Part shown: one piece after another, positions 27,486 through 36,979 of the stretch | Layout of the letters: each line of letters opens with the position of its first letter | Numbering within the stretch: position 1 is the stretch's first letter | Source: CAVSQX01 sp963730225 | GTDB taxonomy: Bacteria > Planctomycetota > Phycisphaerae > Tepidisphaerales > Tepidisphaeraceae | DNA length: 64,000 nucleotides | Assembly (NCBI GenBank): GCA_963730225.1 | Contig: CAVSQX010000001.1 | Coordinates: 1,054,001-1,118,000 of the forward strand | Direction of reading: 5' to 3' | Notes under the pieces: model-generated | Seen by the model: only the letters and a program-made list of their open reading frames with translations | What the model was told of the DNA's origin: nothing | Database searches by the model: none | Translations under genes and position numbers: made by a program

Positions 27486-29026
27486 GTGACGAATACATCG
27501 ACCCAGAAGACGCTTCGGATCGCCGAGGAACATTACCGGGCCGGGCGATTTGACGAGGCTCAGAAGAAGTGCCGAGCGGTTCTGCTGCTTGATCCGAACG
27601 ACCTAGGCGCGTTGAAGCTCGCTTGCACCCTTGCCCGGCGGCAGGGTCGGGATTCCGAGGCAATGGGGATCGCAATTCGTGGAGCAAAGGCGCATCCGCA
27701 TGTCGCGGAGTTTCACGTGCAGTTGGGGGAGCTTTCGCAATTGGCTGGAATGCGGGAGCAAGCCGCAAGCGCCTTTGAGCGGGCGGCGGATTTGCAACCG
27801 ACCGAGCCTTCATTTCACAACAGCCTGGGCCGTGCGCTGTTTGAGGACTGCCAATATGAAAGGGCATTGGCGGAATTCGAAAGGGTCATTGCGCTTCAGC
27901 CCGATCACGTTGATGCCTGGAGCAACAAGGGCGGTGCGTTGCGTCAACTCGGCAGGTTGGAGCACGCGGCGGGCGCGATTGGAGATGGCCTTGCGGCTCC
28001 AGCCGATGCTGGCGCCGGCGCATTTGAACATGGCGCTGATCCGGGCCGAGCAGGAAGATTTTGCCGCGGCGCTGGAATGCACGCAGCGCGCGATAGCGAT
28101 CCGGCCCGACTACGCCGAAGCGCAATACAATCTGGGGGCGCTTCACCTGCTGCTGGGCAATATGGAACTCGGTTGGACGCGGATACCAGTGGCGGCCATC
28201 AAGAAAACCACCGACGAGCCAGCCAACGTGGAAAGGAGAAGACCTTGGCGGCCGGACGCTGGGCATTTTCTCGGAGCAGGGTTTTGGCGACACCATCCAG
28301 TTCGTGCGCTATATTCCCATGCTCCAGCAGCGCGGCGCGCGCGTCTGGCTGATGTGCCGGCCGGAACTGGAGCGGCTGCTGGAGCCGTTGGTCACGATCG
28401 TGCGGCAGGGCCAGCCGCTTCCAGAGCATGATTTCTGTTGCCCGCTGCTCGATCTGCCCAGGATCTTTGGCACTACGATGCAAAATATTCCCGCACCAAT
28501 CGGTTATCTCAAGACGCAAGTTTCTCAGGAAAAATCCGACAAATTCCGCGTTGGCCTGGCGTGGGCGGGCAGTCCGACCCATCGCGACGATGCCCGCAGA
28601 TCCATGCCCTTCCAATGCTTCAACCCCCTTTTCGCCATTCCGGATATCCAATGGATCAACCTTCAGGTGGGTGCAGCGGCCGGGCAAGCCCAGGGCTCGC
28701 CGTTGGCTGAGCCACCAACGCCGCTGCGCGACTTTGCCGACACCCGCGCGGTAATCGAAACGCTCGATCTTGTGATCTCCGTGGACACGGCGGTAGCACA
28801 TCTGGCCGGGGCGATCGGCACGATGGTTTGGGTGCTTCTTGCCAAAGTGCCCGAGTGGCGCTGGATGCTTGGCCGCACGGACTCTCCCTGGTATCCGACG
28901 ATGCGTCTTTTCCGCCAACAGCATTGGGGCCAGTGGCAACAGCCGATCGAAGAAGTTGCCGGACAATTGATTGATCTTCGGAGAACGGAAATGGAGCCAT
29001 CAATTGCACGGTATCCCAACACTTAA
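27486..29026 (+). CDS. TPR protein with GT9/heptosyltransferase-like C-terminal domain (two frame breaks)
   Basis: GTG 27486 starts a chain of tetratricopeptide repeats (EEHYRAGRFDEAQKKCRAV, later SFHNSLGRALFED, DHVDAWSNKGGALRQLG). The frame shifts near 27981 (one extra G), where repeats continue as EMALRLQPMLAPAHLNMALI. It shifts again near 28182, where YQWRPSRKPPT leads into WKGEDLGGRTLGIF and SEQGFGDTIQFVRYIP. The last 240 residues resemble the glycosyltransferase-9 half domain: FRVGLAWAGSPTHRDDARRS, then DLVISVDTAVAHLAGAIG, the nucleotide-sugar-binding region. Such proteins glycosylate proteins or surface polymers; substrate unknown. Reconstructed length about 513 residues. Confidence 0.8.
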
Positions 29027-29494
29027 TGAGCCCGCGGAGGGATGAAAAAAGGCCCGCTTGCGAGGCCGTTCAACGAACTGGAAGCGGCCCTCCCATCTTC
29101 GAGCCTGAACGTCAGTGCCGATGGCCGGTATACCAAGGCACTCATCCGCCCGCCCATACCCTACTTTCCTAGCAGAAAACTTGGGTAGCGCCTTTGACCA
29201 AAAGTGTCACGTTTTGTTCCCTCGCGCCCTGCGGCAGAATCTATTTGACGCCTCTACGCAGATCTCGATGCCATCTATCTGTTCAAAACCAAGCGGCTAT
29301 GTTTATCTTCGTTTATCTTCGCCAACCCTAAAATCCGTCGCAGCCGTAATTTCCGCACTCACACATTTTGCGCATTTTATGCTTGACATAACCTGATTTG
29401 CCAAATAGATTGACGCACGCAATTTGTACAAGAAACTGCTGCGCGCAAAGTGGTTCGTATTGGAACCTTATGGCGTCATACCGGAGGGCCTAGA
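29027..29494. other. Intergenic region, 468 bases, with a promoter near its end
   Basis: No credible gene. Near 29045-29092 an imperfect hairpin (GGCCCGCTT against AAGCGGCCC) follows a run of six A but lacks a T tract on the forward strand. The middle is AT-richer than its surroundings. A clear sigma-70 promoter for the next gene lies at 29383-29411. Confidence 0.6.
29383..29411 (+). promoter_or_regulatory. Sigma-70 promoter of the PEP-CTERM gene
   Basis: Consensus -35 TTGACA (29383-29388), a 17-base spacer and TAGATT (29406-29411). This gives a leader of roughly 75 bases before ATG 29495, which has a Shine-Dalgarno GGAGG. Confidence 0.6.
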
Positions 29495-30547
29495 ATGAGA
29501 ATCCGATCAATAGCTACGGCATGTGCGGCGTTGCTGGTTGTACAGCTTTCCAACGCGGTTTGGGCACAATTCCCCACTGCGCCCAGCACGGAGACCACGA
29601 CGTCTCTTGGCCAATTCACGATTGTGGTGAATCCGGCATTTCAGCCGCTTTTGGCCAATGCCTTGGGCCCGGGCGTACCCTATCCCGGGTATACGGCCAC
29701 CGGACCGATGGCCGGGTTGCTCACCAGCCCACTACTTTACGACCCAGGCACCCAGATTGATCTCAGCGCTTCGTTGCAGGCCGGAAGCTCGGCCTACACC
29801 AACGGATTGCCGGTTGGATCGCCAAATAACGGCACCGTGTCGAACGGGTCCATCACCTTGTTTCCCTCTTCAGGGTATACGCCGCCGACTCCTGGCACGG
29901 ACATGGTCTTCACGCAGATCCATTCCTTCAATCTGGCCGCCTCCGGCGCCTCGGTGACCGCCGGCGCCGCCGCGACCGTCGTACCTCAGCCCGCCAGCGT
30001 CGGCGAAGTCATTTCCCAATCTTCCAGCGGCCTCCCGGCCAACGACTTCCCGGCCAATAGCTTCTTCGATGTTTTCGTCGATGTGACTCTGCCGGATTTG
30101 GCCGGTGGTTCAAACCCGCAGACCCTGATTAACAACGTGCCCCTGATTGTGCAAAGCATCGGCATCACCACTCTTCCGCCGACGGTGATCTACACCCATG
30201 GCAACAGTTCCGCCGTACCGCTGGTGTTCCCGGCGGGTGGCGACCCGGCCATCGGTGGTACTGCCGGCGAAGTCTTCGGTGTTCTCACCCTTTCGGGGCA
30301 CGGCGTGGGATACAGCAACAGCGATCAAGGCTCGACCGGCCAAGGAACCAATCCCTACGGCCCGACGAGTTTCGAAAATAGCTACGATGCGATGCTGGCC
30401 AACCCAGCCGACCTGATGCCGCTGCCGGCGGCGGATGCCAGTTGGTCAAGCTACGTTCCCGCATTGCCTGAGCCGTCCAGCCTGACGCTGCTGGCTGTGG
30501 GCGTGATCGCTGCCACACGACGCCATCGTCGCAGCCGCGCGGCCTGA
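29495..30547 (+). CDS. PEP-CTERM-sorted exported protein of unknown function
   Basis: 350 residues from ATG 29495, with GGAGG (29483-29487) in front. A signal peptide (ACAALLVVQLSNAVWAQ) is followed by a beta-rich, low-complexity body with no recognisable enzyme motif. The sorting tail is complete: LPEPSSLTLLAVGVIAATRRHRRSRAA, given here by its parts LPEPSS, a hydrophobic helix and a basic end. It should be processed by an exosortase and attached at the cell surface or exopolysaccharide. A terminator lies 34 bases after the stop, so it is monocistronic. Confidence 0.85.
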   Translation: MRIRSIATACAALLVVQLSNAVWAQFPTAPSTETTTSLGQFTIVVNPAFQPLLANALGPGVPYPGYTATGPMAGLLTSPLLYDPGTQIDLSASLQAGSSAYTNGLPVGSPNNGTVSNGSITLFPSSGYTPPTPGTDMVFTQIHSFNLAASGASVTAGAAATVVPQPASVGEVISQSSSGLPANDFPANSFFDVFVDVTLPDLAGGSNPQTLINNVPLIVQSIGITTLPPTVIYTHGNSSAVPLVFPAGGDPAIGGTAGEVFGVLTLSGHGVGYSNSDQGSTGQGTNPYGPTSFENSYDAMLANPADLMPLPAADASWSSYVPALPEPSSLTLLAVGVIAATRRHRRSRAA

Positions 30548-30580
30548 AAGACCGGCGTTCAAAATCCGCTAGCAATGAAG

Positions 30581-30606
30581 GCCCACGGCAATGCCGTGGG
30601 CTTTTC
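30581..30606 (+). terminator. Rho-independent terminator of the PEP-CTERM gene
   Basis: GCCCACGGC (30581-30589) pairs with GCCGTGGGC (30593-30601) around a three-base loop, followed by TTTTC. It lies between the stop at 30547 and the convergent sigma factor gene. Confidence 0.8.
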
Positions 30607-30653
30607 AATTGGTGAAATGGCCAGGGTCGCAGCGCGCGAGCGCTTAATGAGAA

Positions 30654-32978
30654 TTAGATTCCTTCATCCCCCGGCTGCGGGGTCGCGGGGATGGGCGGAG
30701 CATCGGTCCGAATTGCCACGTCGCTGCGGCGATTGGGCTGGAGCGAGAGATTCTGGAATTCGACGTACTCGTACTGGCGGGTTTCCAATCGGAAAGAATT
30801 GATCCGCGCTTTGGTGATTTGCGGAATGCGGAACGTGTATTTGGCGGCCGATTCCTTCATCGAATCGGTCCGGGCGACGTGCTCGATGCCGGCGTTGTCG
30901 ACGGCAATGAGCTGACGCTGGACATCATGGAGCGCATCGGCGCGAAGATTGTCGACCGTCGTGATCAGAACATCGCCATTTTCCTCGCCCGGCGGTGAGA
31001 AGGAGATTTGCGTGTTATCGACTTGCACGGAAGCTTGAGCGTCGCCGGGAATGACGGTCGCCCATTTGTGCCAGTCACCCGCCGCCAGGCCCACGCGGAA
31101 ATCGGCCGTGCTTTTGCCGGCGGGAAGAATGATGCGATAGACGTCCGGCGAGCCGGCGGGGACGGGGCGATTGCCGGACATGACGCCAAAGTCGCGCACG
31201 TCGTGAACGGTCCATGACCAGGCGGGGCTGGCGTTTTGCGGATTGATATACCGCACGGCGATGGCGTACCCGCGCTCGCCGGGCTTTGCGTCGCGGCCAA
31301 GATAGGGGCCGTAATCGGGCGGTGTTTGATCGAGCGCCGAGCCGTCGGGTTGCCACCATTTGCCGGTCGGCGGCCAGTCGGTGAGGCCGACGACTTCGAC
31401 CGATCCGCCGGCGGTGAAATTACCGACGAAGCCGCCAGCATCGTGAATATGCACCTTGGGAGGCGTGAGTTGCCCGGGAATGAGCGAGACGTTTTGGAAT
31501 TCAGCGGAGCGATTGAAAACCCGAGTGCGGATTTGGAATTCCTTGATCTGCTCGGGGCGGATTCTGGAGAAGGAAAGATCGATCGTCTCGCCGGTGCGGG
31601 TTTCGTTGCTGCTCCATTGGGTGGGATTGTGTTCGACGCCGTTGAAGCCAATGGCGATTATCCGACGATCGACTCCTGGGACAAGAGCCAGCGAGGCGTC
31701 ATCGGCCGTGATGCGGATGCTGGCATTCTCTGGATCGACACCGGGACTGAATGAGACGCCGTTGAAGATGACGCCCGCGGCAAAAACCGTGGAGGCTGGG
31801 ACAGCAACGCGGATTTGCCATGGTCCGGTGGCGCCGAAGAAATCGACGGTAGTCGATGGCGCGGGTTTGAGGGCGACGGCTGAGGCGAGGATGTCGGGAC
31901 GGGGGTAGCCGATGGAAGTTGCGCCGCTGCCCGGAACCGAGACACTAGCGCCCCAGCCGTTCCTGAAGCCGGTCAGGCGGACTGCGAATTCATACGGGGT
32001 CTCTCCAGGACTGGTTACGAATCCGCTGGAATGCGGATAGGGCGCTTCGGCCAGTGGTGAGCCGTCCGGTTTCCACCATTGTTGTCCGTCGGCGGGGCTC
32101 GGAGCGACGCCGATCAACTCGATGCGCGAGCCGTCGGAGAACCTGGCGACGACGCCGGCAGCGACCTGAGGCGAAATAGCCGGTGAAACTGGCGGGATAA
32201 CGGAATCGGCGACGGCGGCTTGGGCGCTCATCGTTCTAACGGCCGAAACGGCGCCGACGCCAGCGACGGTCAAAGCGAGAAGAATGGTGGCGGCAATCTT
32301 CAATTTAAGCGCCGTCAACATGCGAATCGTCTGCGACGCCAGAGCGGCCGCCGCGCCGGTGGTCGTTGCGCTGGCGGCGGCGACCGTGCTGGCCAGCAGA
32401 TGCGCCGGCGCCTTGGGAGCGGTGGTGGAGAGAATTTGTGAGACACTGACGGCGGGCAGCAGGAAGCCGGCGGCGGAAAGCAAATGACGCAGGCGCTCGA
32501 CGGCGCGGCTGAGCCGGCGGCGGGCGGTTTGTTCGGAAATTCCAAGGATCGAGCCCACCTCCGAGAATTCGCACTGCTGCATGTAGCGCAGAAGCACGAC
32601 CTGGCGATCCGAACTGCGCAATGCAGCCAAAGCGTCGTCCAGAACGATGGCGGCGGAGTCTTGCGGTTGCATCTGCACCTCGGGTTTGGCGGCTTGCCGT
32701 TCGTGGAGGCGACGTCGCCGCTCGCTCCGACGGGCGTTGGCGGCACAGCGGCGCGTCGTGTTGAAGAGCCAACCGACAAACGATGCGGCGCGGATCGTTT
32801 CGGCCTTGCGGACCAGGATGATAAACACGGCTTGGGTAACGTCCTCGGCCAGCGCCGGGTCTTTCACCTGCCGCAAGGCGGCGGCGTGGACGAAATCAAT
32901 GTGGCGCTGGATCAGTTTGGCCAAAGCGTCTGTCGAGCGCGATTGGATATAGGCATGCAGCAGTTGGGCGTCGTCCAT
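30654..32978 (-). CDS. ECF sigma factor fused to a membrane anchor and duplicated exported modules
   Basis: 774 residues. Residues 1-80 are sigma region 2 (AEDVTQAVFIILVRKAE, SFVGWLFNTTR) and 115-165 are sigma region 4 (DRQVVLLRYMQQCEFSEVGSILGIS..ARRRLSRAVERLR). After a Pro/Ala linker there is a membrane segment at about 225-247 (KIAATILLALTVAGVGAVSAV). The rest, outside the membrane if the sigma part is cytoplasmic, contains two copies of one module: about 275-502 and 515-749. Shared landmarks are WWKPDGSPL (301) / WWQPDGSAL (541) and EFQNVSL (493) / EFQNLSL (740). Planctomycetes have many ECF factors with C-terminal extensions. This one would need proteolytic release or membrane-bound action. 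Ligand unknown. Confidence 0.88.
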   Translation of the reverse strand: MDDAQLLHAYIQSRSTDALAKLIQRHIDFVHAAALRQVKDPALAEDVTQAVFIILVRKAETIRAASFVGWLFNTTRRCAANARRSERRRRLHERQAAKPEVQMQPQDSAAIVLDDALAALRSSDRQVVLLRYMQQCEFSEVGSILGISEQTARRRLSRAVERLRHLLSAAGFLLPAVSVSQILSTTAPKAPAHLLASTVAAASATTTGAAAALASQTIRMLTALKLKIAATILLALTVAGVGAVSAVRTMSAQAAVADSVIPPVSPAISPQVAAGVVARFSDGSRIELIGVAPSPADGQQWWKPDGSPLAEAPYPHSSGFVTSPGETPYEFAVRLTGFRNGWGASVSVPGSGATSIGYPRPDILASAVALKPAPSTTVDFFGATGPWQIRVAVPASTVFAAGVIFNGVSFSPGVDPENASIRITADDASLALVPGVDRRIIAIGFNGVEHNPTQWSSNETRTGETIDLSFSRIRPEQIKEFQIRTRVFNRSAEFQNVSLIPGQLTPPKVHIHDAGGFVGNFTAGGSVEVVGLTDWPPTGKWWQPDGSALDQTPPDYGPYLGRDAKPGERGYAIAVRYINPQNASPAWSWTVHDVRDFGVMSGNRPVPAGSPDVYRIILPAGKSTADFRVGLAAGDWHKWATVIPGDAQASVQVDNTQISFSPPGEENGDVLITTVDNLRADALHDVQRQLIAVDNAGIEHVARTDSMKESAAKYTFRIPQITKARINSFRLETRQYEYVEFQNLSLQPNRRSDVAIRTDAPPIPATPQPGDEGI

Positions 32979-33125
32979 TCAATAAGTATTGTCCGGGAAA
33001 ATCGGAATTGGGACAGAGAGCCGCGCGGCAAGAAGAAAGAGAGCAAAGGTTCAGACGGCCTTGCGGTGCTTGAGGCCAAACAGCTTGCCCATTATAAGCT
33101 GCCGGCGGGGGCGAGCAGGGAAACG

Positions 33126-34085
33126 ATGCAAGCTGTCGTCCTTCATCAGTTTGGCGATCCGCGGCTGCTGCCGATTGAGGAGGTTCCGACGCCCGCACCG
33201 AGGGATGGGCAGGCGCTGGTGAAGGTGGCGGGGGCGGCGATCAATCCGAGCGACGTGAAAAATGTGCGGGGAGCGATGCACGGCACCACGCTGCCAAGAA
33301 TTCCGGGGCGCGATTTTGCGGGGACGGTGGCGGCTGGACCGAGGGAGTGGATCGGAAAAGAAGTCTGGGGCAGCGGGGGCGACATCGGTTTTACGCGCGA
33401 CGGCTCGCACGCGCAGTTCATTCTGGTACCGACGGAAGCGTTGACACCAAAGCCAGCAAACCTGTCGATGGATCAGGCCGGCTCGGCGGGATTGACGTTC
33501 ATCACGGCGTGGTCGGCGCTGGTTACGGCGGCGGTGGTGAGAGCGAAGGAGAGGGTATTGATCGTCGGAGCTGCGGGTGGCGTTGGATCTGCCGCGGTGC
33601 AGATCGCCAAAGCAAAAGGGGCGAGGGTGATCGGCGCCGTGCGATCGGAGGAGGAAAGACAAAGAGCGATCGGTGTCGGAGCGGATGATGCTGTGGATAT
33701 CACGCAGCGAAGCATGGAGCAGGCCGTGAAGGAAATGACGCTGGGGCGCGGCGCGGATGTGTTGTTCGACACGAGCGGAGCGATGTTCGCAGAATGCGTT
33801 GAGGCGGCGTCGATGAGGGCGCGGGTGGTGGTGATCACGGCGCCGGCGGACGGGAAGACGACTTTCAATCTGAGGTCGCTCTATCGCAAGGAACTTGCCG
33901 TGCACGGCGTGGACACTCGGCAACTGGATGCGGTGGCGTGCGCCGGATTGCTAAGGCAGATCGGGCTGGCGCTGCCGGAAATGAAAGTGGCGGTGGGCCG
34001 TGGATATCCGTTGGCAGAAGCGGCAACGGCGTATGAACAGGCGGGAAAGGGAAAGGGTCGGGTTTATTTGCGGCCGAATGGTTGA
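33126..34085 (+). CDS. Quinone oxidoreductase-like (zinc-less MDR) dehydrogenase
   Basis: 319 residues from ATG 33126, with an AGGGAA ribosome binding site. It begins MQAVVLHQFGDPRLL and has the MDR landmarks PSDVKNVRG, RIPGRDFAGTV and the nucleotide-binding VLIVGAAGGVGSAAVQIAKAKGA, quoted in part. The catalytic-zinc Cys/His and the structural-zinc cysteines are missing, so this is the NADPH:quinone reductase type. The frame extends 214 codons further upstream but that part is antisense to the sigma factor gene and not credible. Its last 22 bases overlap the convergent GT87 gene. Confidence 0.85.
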   Translation: MQAVVLHQFGDPRLLPIEEVPTPAPRDGQALVKVAGAAINPSDVKNVRGAMHGTTLPRIPGRDFAGTVAAGPREWIGKEVWGSGGDIGFTRDGSHAQFILVPTEALTPKPANLSMDQAGSAGLTFITAWSALVTAAVVRAKERVLIVGAAGGVGSAAVQIAKAKGARVIGAVRSEEERQRAIGVGADDAVDITQRSMEQAVKEMTLGRGADVLFDTSGAMFAECVEAASMRARVVVITAPADGKTTFNLRSLYRKELAVHGVDTRQLDAVACAGLLRQIGLALPEMKVAVGRGYPLAEAATAYEQAGKGKGRVYLRPNG

Positions 34086-35395
34086 GGGGACGGCGGGGTG
34101 GAAGACGGCTCCACTCTACTGCGGGGCAGAATCCAGAGTGCGTAGTTGCAACCAGCCAGAAAAAGCAACCCGTTGAGAAGAACGGCTCCGTACCAAAGCG
34201 TGAAGAAGGCGATGAAGTGTCCCCAGATATCCTGCGAAGCCATCCATGCGAGCAGACCGCCGCACAGCAGTGCGGAGATAGTTGAGTCGCCCCGCCAAAC
34301 GGCTATTCGGGTCAGGCAGAACCCTGGAAGAATGATCAGTCCCCATTGAGCCTTGGCGGCCATGGGGGAGACCAGAAGCATGAGCAGAATCACGGCGGCG
34401 AATTCGAGAGCCGATCTGGAGGGAACATCTCGATTTCTGTCTTCGTCACGAGGAGGGCGAATGCGCTGGGCGATCGCGGTGGAAAGCAAAAGCAGCAAAA
34501 CGAATCCGGCCGTGATGAACCGTTCGGTCTGGAAGCTGGGAGCGCCGGGGCGAGGGAGGCGTTGGTAGAAAGCGCGGCCATCAAACGCCCAGGTGGTGTC
34601 CATCCAGCGATGGAGACAGCCGACCAGCGACTGATTCGAGGCGGTGCGCCAAACGGCGGGGTAAACGCCAGCGTTGCCCATCGGCGCCAGAAACAGCTTA
34701 ATCCATTGTGCGAAGGGGCCGTGGGCGACGTTGGCTGGATTTGGCAAATCCGGGGCGAGATTCAGCAGAACGAAAACCACTAGCAACCAAACTGCCGCCA
34801 GCGGTCGACGGCGCCACAGAAGGTACGGTGACCAGAGCAGCGCGGGGCCTTTCATGGCGGCGGCGACGGCGAAACAAGTCGCAGCCAGGAATCCGCGACT
34901 TCGGCTCAGCCAGATGCAGCCGAGCACGATCCATGCGGCGATGAAAACATCGGTCTGGCCGTGCGAGAAACAGTTGCAGGCGTACGAGAGGCCGGGAAGA
35001 ACGCCGACCAGGAAAATGAAATGTTCCAGAAGCGGAGCGCGTCGGTTCAGCAGTTCGCCGCCGCTGAGCTGCCAGCAACCGTGGATCGTCAACAGCAGGC
35101 TGGCGAAGCTCACCGCAAACCAGAGCAGAGACGCGACGCGGTCCGGGAAAAATGAAAACGGCAGTGCGACCACGGCGGCGAATGGCGGATAGACAAATCC
35201 GTCGCCGTTTTGGTAGATGCTTTGTCCGTGTCGCAGGTTTTGGGCGGAATTGAGATAGGTGTAGGTCCAATCATCGTGGCGAAAAACCAGTGGAATTCCA
35301 ACGGTCAAAAAGATCGCGGCGGCCAGCATCCAGTACGGATGGCGCAGAATTCGACGCCACATCGAAGCGCGTCCGGAGGAGGTTTGTCTTCTCAT
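34064..35395 (-). CDS. GT87 family (DUF2029) polyprenol-dependent glycosyltransferase, integral membrane
   Basis: 443 residues with about ten hydrophobic segments. The first outer loop carries FRHDDWTYTYLNSAQNL and YPPFAAVVALPFSFFP, matching the GT-C fold GT87 pattern (an acidic pair after TM1, then YPP). CNCFSHGQTDVFIAAWIVLG is the conserved N/Q-rich loop, and VAAAMKGPALLW the KxxP motif after it. Related actinobacterial enzymes are polyprenyl-phosphomannose-dependent mannosyltransferases. Sugar and acceptor here are unknown. It is divergent from argC with only 26 bases between start codons, so promoters must overlap the coding ends. Confidence 0.82.
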   Translation of the reverse strand: MRRQTSSGRASMWRRILRHPYWMLAAAIFLTVGIPLVFRHDDWTYTYLNSAQNLRHGQSIYQNGDGFVYPPFAAVVALPFSFFPDRVASLLWFAVSFASLLLTIHGCWQLSGGELLNRRAPLLEHFIFLVGVLPGLSYACNCFSHGQTDVFIAAWIVLGCIWLSRSRGFLAATCFAVAAAMKGPALLWSPYLLWRRRPLAAVWLLVVFVLLNLAPDLPNPANVAHGPFAQWIKLFLAPMGNAGVYPAVWRTASNQSLVGCLHRWMDTTWAFDGRAFYQRLPRPGAPSFQTERFITAGFVLLLLLSTAIAQRIRPPRDEDRNRDVPSRSALEFAAVILLMLLVSPMAAKAQWGLIILPGFCLTRIAVWRGDSTISALLCGGLLAWMASQDIWGHFIAFFTLWYGAVLLNGLLFLAGCNYALWILPRSRVEPSSTPPSPQPFGRK

Positions 35396-35411
35396 GACCG
35401 CCCTGCATAAT
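35384..35411 (+). promoter_or_regulatory. Predicted sigma-70 promoter of argC, leaderless or near-leaderless
   Basis: TTGTCT (35384-35389), a 16-base spacer and CATAAT (35406-35411). ATG 35422 follows 10 bases later, without Shine-Dalgarno. The -35 box lies inside the start of the divergent GT87 gene. Confidence 0.5.
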
Positions 35412-35421
35412 GTGGCGGTAG

Positions 35422-36393
35422 ATGAGCATCAACGTGGGCATTCTCGGCGTGGGCGGGTACGGCGGCGGTGAAGTGCTGCGGCTGTGCGCTACGCATCCGG
35501 AGTTTCGGCTGGTTTATCCGTCGGGCGAAACCAGCGCCGGGAAAAAAATCTTGGAGCGCTTTCCCGGCATCCATCGGTCGCTGGCCGATCTGGTCATCGA
35601 ACATTGGGACGACTCCAGAATCGCAAAGCTCGATCTGTTGTTTGCCTCGCTGCCCAGCGGCGCTTCGCGCGAAGCGCTGGCCAGCGTGCCGGGCAGCGTG
35701 AAAATCGTCGATCTGGGCGGCGATCATCGCTATGCCGACGGCTGGACCTATGGGCTGGCCGACATTTGGCCGGACAAGATCAAAGGACAGACCCGCATTG
35801 CCAATCCGGGATGTTATCCGTCGGCGGCGCTGACGGCCATCGCGCCATTGCTGGCGGCGGGACTGGTGAAGAGTGGTCCGATCATCATCGACGCCAAGAG
35901 CGGCGTCAGCGGCGCCGGCCGAGGCGGGCCGGATGCGAAATTGGGATTCGCGGATGTCAACGAAGATGTCAGCGCGTACAAATTGCTCAATCACACGCAT
36001 GTGCCGGAAATGACCTTCACCGTTGGATTGCTGGGGCTTTCCGACGGACAGATCATCTTCACGCCGCACCTGATTCCGATGACGCGCGGAATTCTGGCGA
36101 CGTGCTATCTGCGCGGCGAGGCGACGACGCAGCAGTGCCTGGAGGCAGCGAAAGAGTTTTATTCCGATCGGCCGTTCGTGCGCGCGGTGGAGCAACCGCC
36201 GCACACGAAATGGGCGCTGGGATCGAATCTGGCATTTGTTTCTTACGCATCCAAAGCGGACGGGACGATCATCGCAATGGGGGCAATCGACAATCTCGGC
36301 AAAGGGGCGGCGGGACAGGCGGTGCAGAATGCGAACATCATGTTCGACCTGGCTGAGACAAGCGGATTGGAAGGATCGCCGCTGTGGCCGTGA
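35422..36393 (+). CDS. argC: N-acetyl-gamma-glutamyl-phosphate reductase
   Basis: 323 residues. It reduces N-acetylglutamyl-phosphate to the semialdehyde with NADPH in arginine synthesis. The dinucleotide-binding start is VGILGVGGYGGGEVLRL, the catalytic Cys131 is in ANPGCYPSA, and SGVSGAGRG and the HTHVPEM motif complete the substrate site. The protein is normal in length for the type-1 enzyme. No other arg genes are nearby. The stop is 6 bases from the convergent hypothetical gene. Confidence 0.96.
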   Translation: MSINVGILGVGGYGGGEVLRLCATHPEFRLVYPSGETSAGKKILERFPGIHRSLADLVIEHWDDSRIAKLDLLFASLPSGASREALASVPGSVKIVDLGGDHRYADGWTYGLADIWPDKIKGQTRIANPGCYPSAALTAIAPLLAAGLVKSGPIIIDAKSGVSGAGRGGPDAKLGFADVNEDVSAYKLLNHTHVPEMTFTVGLLGLSDGQIIFTPHLIPMTRGILATCYLRGEATTQQCLEAAKEFYSDRPFVRAVEQPPHTKWALGSNLAFVSYASKADGTIIAMGAIDNLGKGAAGQAVQNANIMFDLAETSGLEGSPLWP

Positions 36394-36399
36394 GAACGG

Positions 36400-36975
36400 T
36401 CAGGGGCGCGCTTTGGCGATGGCGATGATAGCGATCGTGATGAACGCAATTACGGCGACAAGAGCGATGAGAAAAAAGATCGACCTGCGGATGTGTGCGC
36501 GACGGGCTTTGGCGACCAGCCGCGCTTCCAGAGCGAGCCAATCGCGGGCGGCGGCGTCGGAGGGCGCTCTGGCGGCCAGCAGTTGTTCCAGAGCCTGAGA
36601 AACAGCGATCAGCAGATCGGAATAATCCTTGGCTTTCCTGCGCGAAATGCGAGCGCCGGAATTTGCTGAGAAGATAAAGCCGCTCAAAGCAAAGGAGGAC
36701 CGGGCGACGGGCTCGATCGAAGCGGCGAGAGTGACCCGGCCACGATCCCATTCCAGGCGAATCTGCTGCGGGGTATCGACGATGCCGCGGGCACGGACGG
36801 CGGACTTTCGGCCGCGGCGCATTTCCAACGTTGTCCATGGACTGTCGGCGGTCTGAAGCGCCTGCTCGGCCAGGGCCTGAAAACCGGCCTGGCGAAGGAA
36901 CTCCGAGGCGGCGGCGAGCGCCTCGTTGGATTCCATCGTGGTCACGAAAGCGTGCTCAACCAGCACTTCGATCAC
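36400..36975 (-). CDS. Hypothetical tail-anchored protein
   Basis: 191 residues. The N-terminal 150 residues are soluble and helical with repeated Ala/Leu/Glu stretches (SNEALAAASEFLRQAGFQALAEQ), a short beta stretch (IRLEWDRGRVTLAASIEP) and a basic patch (ARRAHIRRS). The last 25 residues form one membrane helix (IFFLIALVAVIAFITIAIIAIA). I do not recognise the family; the layout suggests a membrane-anchored cytoplasmic domain. It starts 5 bases after the CPBP protease stop on the same strand and is probably co-transcribed with it. Confidence 0.65.
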   Translation of the reverse strand: MIEVLVEHAFVTTMESNEALAAASEFLRQAGFQALAEQALQTADSPWTTLEMRRGRKSAVRARGIVDTPQQIRLEWDRGRVTLAASIEPVARSSFALSGFIFSANSGARISRRKAKDYSDLLIAVSQALEQLLAARAPSDAAARDWLALEARLVAKARRAHIRRSIFFLIALVAVIAFITIAIIAIAKARP

Positions 36976-36979
36976 CCCA

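Noticed and set aside
29115..29396. 93-codon open frame in the gap before the PEP-CTERM gene
   Set aside because: No ribosome binding site, no domain-like pattern, and it overlaps the promoter of the next gene.
32484..33125. Upstream extension of the quinone oxidoreductase frame by 214 codons
   Set aside because: It is antisense to the sigma factor gene and lacks similarity; the MDR fold starts at ATG 33126 with a ribosome binding site.
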